From: Aeromonas bestiarum
GTDB lineage: Bacteria > Pseudomonadota > Gammaproteobacteria > Enterobacterales > Aeromonadaceae
Direction of reading: 5' to 3'
Assembly (NCBI RefSeq): GCF_000819745.1
Contig: NZ_CDDA01000022.1
Coordinates: 53,951 to 117,950 of the forward strand
DNA: 64,000 nucleotides
The stretch's first letter is position 1. Every line of letters begins with the position of its first letter. The notes under the pieces were generated by a model. The model worked only from the letters and a program-made list of their open reading frames with translations, was not told the DNA's origin and ran no database searches. This document shows, piece after piece, positions 57,224-64,000 of this stretch. The translations under genes and the position numbers were made by a program.

Positions 57224-58168
57224 TCAGCGTTCCAGTATCTGGCGCAGCCGCTCCTGGGCCACCCCGACCAGCAGGTCTGGCTGGAATTTGGAGATGAAGC
57301 GGTCACACCCCACCTTCTTGACCATGGCTTCGTTGAAGTTACCGCTCAGGGAGGTATTGAGGGTGATGAAGAGATCGGACATGCGGGCATCGCTGCGGAT
57401 CTCGTGGGTCAGCCGGTAGCCGTCCATCTCCGGCATCTCCGCATCCGTGATCATCAGCAGGATCTCGTCGGTCACCTTCTTGCCCGCATCGCACCACCCC
57501 TTGAGCAGATTGAGCGCCTGCAGGCCATCCTGGCACTCGATCACCTCCAGACCCAGCTGACCCAGGGTTTCCCGCACCAGATTGCGGGCCGTGCTGGAGT
57601 CATCGACGATGAGCACCTTGCGGCCATGCATCTCGGGCAGTATCTCCCGATCCAGTACCTCTTCCGAGATGCGGATGTCGTAGGTGATGATCTCGGCCAG
57701 CACCTTCTCCACATCGATGATCTCGACGATCTGGTCGACGCCGTCCTCGGGAATGCGGGTGATGGCGGTCAGGTAGTTGGCCCGCCCGGCGGAGCGCGGC
57801 GGCGGCAGTATGTCCTTCCAGGTCATGTTGACGATATGGGCCACCTGCCCCACCAGGAAGCCCTGAATGGTGCGGTTGTACTCTGTGATGATGAGGTTGG
57901 ACTCGCTGTCGATGGGCATGGCGCGCATGCCGATGGCGCTGCGCAGATTGATCACCGGGATCGAGGTGCCACGGATGTTGGCCACCCCGCTGATGTTGTG
58001 GTGCGCCCCCGGCATCTTGTTTAGATGGGGCAGCTTGACCACTTCCCGCACCTTGAACACGTTGATAGCAAACAGCTGTCGGGATCCCAAACGGAACATC
58101 AACAACTCCAGACGGTTCTCCCCTACCAGCTGGGTACGTTGATCCACTGAATCCAATATGCTCGCCAT
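57224..58168 (-). CDS. cheV: Chemotaxis coupling protein CheV (CheW-REC)
   Basis: A 314-residue protein: CheW-like domain (about 1-170, couples receptors to CheA) and receiver domain (about 180-310) with acidic pair Asp189/Asp190 and phospho-acceptor Asp242 in LLMITDAEMPEMDGY. It tunes signalling and adaptation, and would work with receptors such as the one at 22661. It is monocistronic here. Confidence 0.96.
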   Translation of the reverse strand: MASILDSVDQRTQLVGENRLELLMFRLGSRQLFAINVFKVREVVKLPHLNKMPGAHHNISGVANIRGTSIPVINLRSAIGMRAMPIDSESNLIITEYNRTIQGFLVGQVAHIVNMTWKDILPPPRSAGRANYLTAITRIPEDGVDQIVEIIDVEKVLAEIITYDIRISEEVLDREILPEMHGRKVLIVDDSSTARNLVRETLGQLGLEVIECQDGLQALNLLKGWCDAGKKVTDEILLMITDAEMPEMDGYRLTHEIRSDARMSDLFITLNTSLSGNFNEAMVKKVGCDRFISKFQPDLLVGVAQERLRQILER

Positions 58169-58280
58169 ATAAAGCCCTTACGTCCGTTTCCCGAGTCTCG
58201 CCATAGTATAGAAGGGTCAGAATCCCAACACGACCCGTATTCTTATCCTATGTCGGCAAGATGATGACGGAACTTGATGA

Positions 58281-58315
58281 AAAAAAGCGAGATTCGGCTC
58301 AAGGCCGGACTCTCT
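58281..58315 (-). terminator. Second minus-strand terminator-like hairpin
   Basis: On the minus strand GAGAGTCCGGC-CTTGA-GCCGAATCTC forms a stem with one bulge, followed by GC and seven T. It lies about 120 bases beyond the adhesin terminator. Confidence 0.6.
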
Positions 58316-58435
58316 TCACACTTATCAATAGCAAGCTGGCCGCTCGATCGAGCCCAGGGGGGCCGGTGTGGGGTACATCCTTGATATCCGTCGCAAAAGC
58401 CCCGCCATCAGCGTGGCTCCCCCCGATAACCAGGC

Positions 58436-58466
58436 ATAAAAAAAGCGGCAGATTGCTCTGCCGCTT
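58436..58466 (-). terminator. Terminator of the RTX adhesin gene
   Basis: AAGCGGCAGA-TTGC-TCTGCCGCTT, a 10-bp perfect stem with a T run on the minus strand. Confidence 0.9.
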
Positions 58467-58486
58467 GTTGTGCTGCCCTGACGGGA

Positions 58487-61400
58487 TTACTTGTCGATAT
58501 CCAGCAGATTGTTGCTCAGCATGTAGTCGATCACCTGGGAAGAGGTGGACGCCGCGCTGCCGGTGAGGCTGTCGAACGTGTGGTTCATCAGCACTATCTC
58601 CTGAGTCACAGGGGCCGTGCTGGTCTCCTTGACCTGCAGGTGCACACCCTCGCTGTCCTGGAACACAGAGAGCAAGCTCTTCAGATCGGTCTGGTTGCGA
58701 GAACCATCGTGATCCAGCAGATCGCTCAGATCCAGCTTGTCACCCTCAGCCTTGGAGAAGTCGACCACGTAATCCTTGGCGACGCTGCCCGTAGCTGTAT
58801 CCCCCTGCAGCCAGGTGAAGGTATCGGCCCCCGCATCCCCCTTGAGGATGTCGTTGCCCAGACCACCGACCAGGATGTCGTTGCCCAGACCGCCACTCAG
58901 GGTGTCGTTGCCGGCGCCGCCATACAGGGTATCGTTGCCACTGCCACCATAGAGCTGGTCATCACCCAGACCGCCGAGCAGCATGTCATCACCGGCACCA
59001 CCGAACAGTATGTCGTTGCCGGCACCACCGTCCAGAATGTCGTTGCCACCCTGACCGAACAGAATGTCATTGCCATCCCCGCCGAACAGCACATCCGCCT
59101 TGTCATTGGTGGCGGACTGATCAAAGTCGGTGGCATGGTCCGTGATGTAGTCATGGACCTGGGCATCGGTCACCGAACCGGCACTCAGCTTGCCAGCCAC
59201 GTACTGCTTGATGGCCGCATAGCCTTCCCCGTTGATGCCGGCAAAGTGAACCGCATCACCGAACAGGATATCGTCACCGGCACCGCCATCGATCCGGTCG
59301 CTGCCCGGCAGGTTGTTGACCGAGGTTCCCAGGATGGCATTGGCCAGGTCATTGGCAGACACGTTGGACTGCACTACCTGGTCGCTGTCAAACAGCTTAA
59401 GGGTCTCGATAGAGACGTTCCTACCTATCCCGATGGCTTGCAAGGTCACATTGTTAGCAATGAGGAGCGGCAACACTGCCAGTGCATTTTGCAATGCCCA
59501 AGGCTCATAACCATCAGAGTCAAAGCTAGAGATCTCATAAGTACCGTCGCCTTGGGCACGGAGAGTACCAATGATATTTGAGCGCCAAGCTCCATTATCC
59601 CTTTGATACCATTGATTAATGTTCCCATTGCTATCAATCAGAACCCGATCTTGCCCACCAATGTTGGCATAGAAGGTTTGCCCTGAAACATAATTGTTAA
59701 CGTTGACAAACGAATCCAACCGATCATTCGTCGTGGTGTTCACAACAGGATTGGTATTTTCATTGATGTAATAAGTGTTAGGTGCCCCATCAGTAATGAA
59801 ATAAGCGAGGTTCTTGGCGTTGGTATTCAACTTGGCCACATCGCTATTGAACCAGTTCGAAGTGCTCTTCAGCGCATCCTCATAGTTGGTTGAACCGCTG
59901 CTGCCATCCATGCTGTTGATGATGGCCTGCAACTTGGTCAAGGCATTCGGATCCTTCAGGTCCACACTGATGGACTTGTTGGCCTGGCTATCGAAGTCCA
60001 CCAAGAAGATATTGACCTTACCGGCCCCTTCTGTGCCCGCACTGGCCTTGAGGGTCGCAAACACCTGGCTCAACTGGGTTTTCATTGTTGCCATGGCGCT
60101 GGAGCCGATACTGCCCGAGCTGTCGACCATAAAGGCGATGTTGTAGTTCTGGCCCGGCAGCACCACGCTGCCGTCCAGGTCGCCAACCACGATATTGTGC
60201 TCGCTGCCATAGGCACGGTTTTGATCGCCCGGCTCCCCTTCGGTAGAGAGGAAGTAGCTCATGCGGATCGAATCCTGATCCGATGCGCTGCTGGTCTGGT
60301 CGGTCACCACCTCTTTGGCGATGGCCTCCACCTTGAGGTCGAACTGGCCCGCATTGCTGCCCGGCACCCGCAGGGTCAGGCCGGTCAGCTTGACGTCCAG
60401 CGCGCTCTGGTTCCAGAGGCCGGTGAGCGTCAGCTTGCCATCCGCACCGACTGTGCCCAGCGCAGTGCCGCCCTGATACAGGATCGCACCATTCGGCATG
60501 CCGCTCAGCACCAGGCTGTCGAGCTGTTCACTGCCATCACGATCGGTCAGGGAAGCACTGATCTCGAGGGGATAATCCACCACGCTGGGCTGTACTGCCG
60601 TCAGGGTGCCATCGGTCTGATTGAACTGGTAGATGCCGTCATCAAACTGAACCAGTTCTATCTCATAAAGCGACTTGCTGATGGTGGTGCCGTTCTCCTT
60701 CACCAGGAAGTTGAAGCCGCCATCACTCCTGCGCTCGATGACATAGTTGGCGCGCGAGCCCATCAGCACGGCCAGGTCTGTACCTGCCCCGCCAAACAGG
60801 GTGTCACCACCTAGCCCGGCCACAAGAATGTCGTTACCCACGCCGCCATCGAGCGTATCGCCCGAGACAGAGTTGCCACCGACCAGCACGTCATTGCCCA
60901 GGCCGCCGACGAAGTAGTCGCCGCCGCCCTTCACGCTGACGATGTAGTCGTTGCCATTGCCGCCCACCACCTGATCCTGGCTGGTGGTGCTGTCGGTCAG
61001 GCTGTTGGTGATGCCGAAGCTGCCCTTGTTGAAGCTGCCACTCTGGAACGCACCGGTCGAGATACCGGACGATGGGTATTGGGTATAGAGCGGCACGCCA
61101 TTGCCGGTCAGGCTGATATCCACCACCGGCTTGTCAGCCACGGCAGCTATGTCGATCACCAGCTTGCCGGAGTTGCTCAGGTTGGCACCGTCGCTGATCT
61201 GGTAACCCAGGCTGGCGTAGTCTCCTTGCTGGTTGCCCGTCGCCGCACCGTTGCCATTGACGGCACTGGTGCTGGATTCATTGAGACCGGGTACGAAACG
61301 CAGATGGCCACTGTCGATATCGGCGTAGGAGATGAGATCCCCCGCCTTCACGGCAATCCACTGACCGGCCGCATTGAGATACTCCAGCTTGCCATTTTGC

Positions 61401-64000
61401 GGCAGGGTATTGATCTGCACGCTCAGATCAGACGCAGCCTGATCATCGCTGGCACCAAACTGGGACCATTTCAGTACCAGCGGCGTGTCTTCCGTCCCCA
61501 CACCGTGTCCACCCGTGGTCACGGGCGCGCGGTCGTTGTCAACGATAGTACCCGTGCCGTTCTGGCCACCCACTGTCACCGTCAGGGTCTCGTTCGCCTC
61601 GACCAGTCGATCGTTCACGGTCGGTATGGTCACGGTAAAGCCGGATACCCCGACCGGCACAGTGATCTTGCCGGTAGCGCTGTTGTAGGTCACCCCATTG
61701 CTGAACTGGGCTGTGCCCCAATCAAGGCTGGAAGCCGGGTTGGTACCGCTGCCCCCGATGGCAAAGTCATACTGGGTCGCCTCCTGGGTCGTGTCGGACA
61801 GCACCACCGAATGCAGCAGATTGCCGCCTTCCACTGCACTCTCACTGGACACCGACTGTACTATCGGAGTGAACAGCGGCTTGGTCGCGAAAGAGCCCAG
61901 GCTGGAATCGCCATCCGCATCCACTACCTTGATCTGGAAGTCGATGTCGCCGTCCCCCAGCGGCTTGGACATGTTCTGATACTGGAAGAACTCCCACTTG
62001 CCGGTGGCCGGGGTAAATTCCAGACGGAACACCAGGGTGCCATCGCTGGCCTTACCTATCAGGGTATTGGCCGATTCCATGGTAGTGGTGATCAGCTTGC
62101 CGGTGGCCGTGGTCAGCCCGGTCTCGTTGGAGCCGAGCAGCTGCATGTAGCCCTTGCCATCTGCCCCCCACTGCGGAGTGACGGAGCCGGAACCGTAAGC
62201 GATGGCCTGCGCCGTGGTGGCACCGAGGAACTCTATGCTCTTCACCGTCAGGTCGCTGTTGTCCGAGGTATTGGTGTTGCCGTTATTGGTAGCCTTGATC
62301 ACCATGGTGTCGAAGCCGCCTTGCTGTACCTGGAAGTTCTCGGCGTAATCGCCACTGGTCGCATTGGAGCTGAAGGTCTGGGTACCGATCAACACGCCAC
62401 CGCGATAAAACTCGACCACGCCACTTTCCAACTCACCACCGAACATCTGGCTGAACTTGATGTTGGCACCATAGGCAACCGTGCCCGGATCAAGCTTCAC
62501 AATTAACTGCTCGGAGGCAGAGGTTCCGTTCGCGAAGTGACGGAAGTCTATCTCGTTGGCAATGTTGTGGTACGGCCCGGCCACGCTGGACACCCCCAGC
62601 CCTGCATTGGAACCATTGACACTGGCATCAATCAGAGTTGAGTTGGTTGCAGAGGTGAACCCCTTGGCAGTAATGGTAAAGCCAGCCAAATCCACCAGGG
62701 CCTTGTTGCCACTGACCTTGGTCAGATCAAATACTCCGGTCAACACATCTGGAATATTTGTCTTGGTAACGGACACGGCCGCGGCATCGCCAGCGATCGG
62801 CGCATCATCCTCCACGGTGACATTCAGCTTGCCAGTGGTCGTGCCATTGCCATCGGAGACCCTGACGTCCAGCTGGAACGACAGGGAATCCTCCTGGCCC
62901 TTGACCGGGTGGTCAAGCGGCGCCTTGAGGGTCAGATCATAGGCCCAATCGCCCTTGCCGCTGGCATTCTGGGCAGTCAGCTTGACCTCGACCACCGCCT
63001 TGTAGCCGTCGCTACCCAGGGTGCCGGTATAGCCAACCAGTGTCTTGCTGCCAGCATCCCAGCTCCACTTCACCTCGGCACCGCCAGAGGTCAGCCCCGC
63101 CGGTCCACCCAGTGAAACAGCCAGGCTGCTGCTGTCCACATCACCGATGGAGATAGTGCCGGACATGCTCTTGGCATCCGTGGTATCCGGGTTGCCACTG
63201 TTATCGGCGATGCCGTTGGGCAAGCCCTCTTCGGAAACAGTTGCGCCATTGGAGATGCTCACTGTCGGGAGATCGTTCACCGCCTCCACCTTGATGGTCA
63301 CGGTGGCAGGAGTTGCGTCGGCCAACCCTTCATTGTCCACTGCCACATAACTGAAGCTGGTGTCACCATTCCAGTCGGCACTCGGTACAAAGGTCAGTTT
63401 GCCAGCATCCACAGCCTGAACACTCTGATTCTCCGTCACTGGCACGCCATCAAGCAGCAAGACACCATTGGCCGGCAAGCTCTTGATGGTAAAGCTCACG
63501 ACAGTACCATCGATGTCACTGCCAGAGAGCGCGGGTATGGCGATGCTGGCTGCATCCTCGAGACCACTGGCTTGCTTGTCCGCCGTCTCTGGAGCTTCAT
63601 TCAAAATGGTTGCCATGTCGCTGCCCGGCAAGGAGGCATTACCCGCCTTGTCAGTCTGGGTCGCCGTCACAGTCAACGACTTCCCGTTGGGCGGTGTGGT
63701 CTCCGTCCAGCTGATAGTGCCATTGTTGTAAACAAAGCCGTTTGCTGGCTGCCCGCTTGCCAACATCAGCACACCATTCACCAGCTTCAGCTCGACCGTG
63801 CTTTCGCTGCCACCGTTGTTGATGGTCAAGGTGACCTTGCCACCTGCAACCAGGTCACTATTGCTGACCTCGGCCCGCACCTGGATCTGATCATTGCCGA
63901 TCTCTCCTTTGGTCAGCAGCTGGTCGTTGTTGGAGTCATCCACTATGACTACGGTCGGTGCGCCAGTCGCCTGGGTGTCAACCCCGTAGCCTTCGCTGTC
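58487..64000 (-). CDS. Giant RTX adhesin, C-terminal part (partial)
   Basis: The 5' part lies beyond the right edge; 1837 codons plus the stop are visible. From the edge inward: Ig-like repeat ([11 protein letters not shown]), cadherin-like segments ([20 protein letters not shown]), VCBS-like and Calx-beta-like modules ([18 protein letters not shown]), a first RTX block near 60790-60990, a von Willebrand A domain near 59300-60150 with MIDAS DSSGS, a second block of about ten GGxGxDxLx nonapeptides (58800-59070), and the C-terminal secretion region (TFTWLQGDT through SNNLLDID). This is the LapA/FrhA type of type I-secreted, Ca2+-binding biofilm adhesin. No LapG/LapD, secretion ATPase or TolC gene is in the window. 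Confidence 0.93.
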   Translation of the reverse strand, partial: DSEGYGVDTQATGAPTVVIVDDSNNDQLLTKGEIGNDQIQVRAEVSNSDLVAGGKVTLTINNGGSESTVELKLVNGVLMLASGQPANGFVYNNGTISWTETTPPNGKSLTVTATQTDKAGNASLPGSDMATILNEAPETADKQASGLEDAASIAIPALSGSDIDGTVVSFTIKSLPANGVLLLDGVPVTENQSVQAVDAGKLTFVPSADWNGDTSFSYVAVDNEGLADATPATVTIKVEAVNDLPTVSISNGATVSEEGLPNGIADNSGNPDTTDAKSMSGTISIGDVDSSSLAVSLGGPAGLTSGGAEVKWSWDAGSKTLVGYTGTLGSDGYKAVVEVKLTAQNASGKGDWAYDLTLKAPLDHPVKGQEDSLSFQLDVRVSDGNGTTTGKLNVTVEDDAPIAGDAAAVSVTKTNIPDVLTGVFDLTKVSGNKALVDLAGFTITAKGFTSATNSTLIDASVNGSNAGLGVSSVAGPYHNIANEIDFRHFANGTSASEQLIVKLDPGTVAYGANIKFSQMFGGELESGVVEFYRGGVLIGTQTFSSNATSGDYAENFQVQQGGFDTMVIKATNNGNTNTSDNSDLTVKSIEFLGATTAQAIAYGSGSVTPQWGADGKGYMQLLGSNETGLTTATGKLITTTMESANTLIGKASDGTLVFRLEFTPATGKWEFFQYQNMSKPLGDGDIDFQIKVVDADGDSSLGSFATKPLFTPIVQSVSSESAVEGGNLLHSVVLSDTTQEATQYDFAIGGSGTNPASSLDWGTAQFSNGVTYNSATGKITVPVGVSGFTVTIPTVNDRLVEANETLTVTVGGQNGTGTIVDNDRAPVTTGGHGVGTEDTPLVLKWSQFGASDDQAASDLSVQINTLPQNGKLEYLNAAGQWIAVKAGDLISYADIDSGHLRFVPGLNESSTSAVNGNGAATGNQQGDYASLGYQISDGANLSNSGKLVIDIAAVADKPVVDISLTGNGVPLYTQYPSSGISTGAFQSGSFNKGSFGITNSLTDSTTSQDQVVGGNGNDYIVSVKGGGDYFVGGLGNDVLVGGNSVSGDTLDGGVGNDILVAGLGGDTLFGGAGTDLAVLMGSRANYVIERRSDGGFNFLVKENGTTISKSLYEIELVQFDDGIYQFNQTDGTLTAVQPSVVDYPLEISASLTDRDGSEQLDSLVLSGMPNGAILYQGGTALGTVGADGKLTLTGLWNQSALDVKLTGLTLRVPGSNAGQFDLKVEAIAKEVVTDQTSSASDQDSIRMSYFLSTEGEPGDQNRAYGSEHNIVVGDLDGSVVLPGQNYNIAFMVDSSGSIGSSAMATMKTQLSQVFATLKASAGTEGAGKVNIFLVDFDSQANKSISVDLKDPNALTKLQAIINSMDGSSGSTNYEDALKSTSNWFNSDVAKLNTNAKNLAYFITDGAPNTYYINENTNPVVNTTTNDRLDSFVNVNNYVSGQTFYANIGGQDRVLIDSNGNINQWYQRDNGAWRSNIIGTLRAQGDGTYEISSFDSDGYEPWALQNALAVLPLLIANNVTLQAIGIGRNVSIETLKLFDSDQVVQSNVSANDLANAILGTSVNNLPGSDRIDGGAGDDILFGDAVHFAGINGEGYAAIKQYVAGKLSAGSVTDAQVHDYITDHATDFDQSATNDKADVLFGGDGNDILFGQGGNDILDGGAGNDILFGGAGDDMLLGGLGDDQLYGGSGNDTLYGGAGNDTLSGGLGNDILVGGLGNDILKGDAGADTFTWLQGDTATGSVAKDYVVDFSKAEGDKLDLSDLLDHDGSRNQTDLKSLLSVFQDSEGVHLQVKETSTAPVTQEIVLMNHTFDSLTGSAASTSSQVIDYMLSNNLLDIDK

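Larger units (their letters stand above)
58169..58486. other. Intergenic region cheV / RTX adhesin with two minus-strand terminators
   Basis: About 320 bases without a recognised protein gene. An open frame of 101 codons on the plus strand (58261-58566) runs antisense into the adhesin and looks spurious. Two terminator-like hairpins on the minus strand bracket about 120 bases that could encode a small RNA. Confidence 0.4.

Noticed and set aside
58261..58566. 101-codon plus-strand gene after cheV
   Set aside because: It overlaps the adhesin end and both terminators antisense, with no ribosome site or family features.

Overview
The window looks like a chromosomal segment of an Aeromonas species. 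This is inferred from the high GC content, the gammaproteobacterial gene families, a 425-residue prolyl aminopeptidase whose length and nucleophile position (Ser146) match my memory of the Aeromonas sobria enzyme, a Vibrio/Aeromonas-type TonB2 cluster, and secreted chitinase, nuclease and protease genes. No prophage, insertion sequence or CRISPR array was seen. Genes are dense and on both strands.

Region by region. (1) 1-5.5 kb, minus strand: a Yej-type oligopeptide ABC importer in the order yejB, yejE, yejA, then two separate ATPases, the last cut by the window edge. (2) 6.2-14.0 kb, plus strand: a TonB-dependent outer-membrane receptor followed by a complete energising module (DUF3450 protein, TtpC-like ExbB, ExbB, ExbD, TonB, TPR protein). 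(3) 14.3-20.0 kb: a large secreted GH18 chitinase (minus) divergent from an ExeM-type extracellular nuclease with a GlyGly-CTERM-like tail (plus). (4) 20.1-22.4 kb, minus: five identical tRNA-Ala(GGC) genes and gltX. (5) 22.6-26.0 kb, plus: a chemoreceptor, an OapA/YtfB-like protein and a cold-shock protein. (6) 26.3-27.7 kb, minus: seven identical tRNA-Gly(GCC) genes and orn. (7) 27.8-33.5 kb: rsgA, psd, two small conserved proteins, two lipoproteins and a PAS-GGDEF-EAL protein. (8) 33.6-38.7 kb: rraB (minus), a secreted M6 metalloprotease behind a possible attenuator, tRNA-Phe and tRNA-Asn, and pip. (9) 38.8-50.3 kb: a full-length ABCC/MRP-like ABC exporter, a YgdR-like lipoprotein, a subtilisin-like protease, glsA-ynjE, trmB-yggL, an M28 aminopeptidase lipoprotein and a PLP aminotransferase. 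(10) 50.4-58.2 kb: a CSS-EAL phosphodiesterase, yfcH, ybbP-ybbA divergent from tesA, and cheV. (11) 58.5-64.0 kb, minus: the C-terminal 1837 residues of a giant RTX adhesin with a von Willebrand A domain.

Together the genes suggest a polymer-degrading aquatic lifestyle. Chitinase, nuclease and three extracytoplasmic peptidases would release fragments, which a TonB-driven receptor and a peptide ABC importer could take up. Chemotaxis, c-di-GMP and adhesin genes fit switching between motile and attached states.

The most unusual structural signal is a set of short local duplications at gene boundaries: two 107-bp units between yejB and yejE, a 21-codon repeat at the start of the peptide ATPase, four 42-45-bp units upstream of and in frame with trmB, and a 165-bp-offset duplication of the divergent ybbA/tesA start region that leaves a vestige of each gene. 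The ABCC-type exporter and a low-GC patch in the adhesin VWA domain are the other main points of interest.
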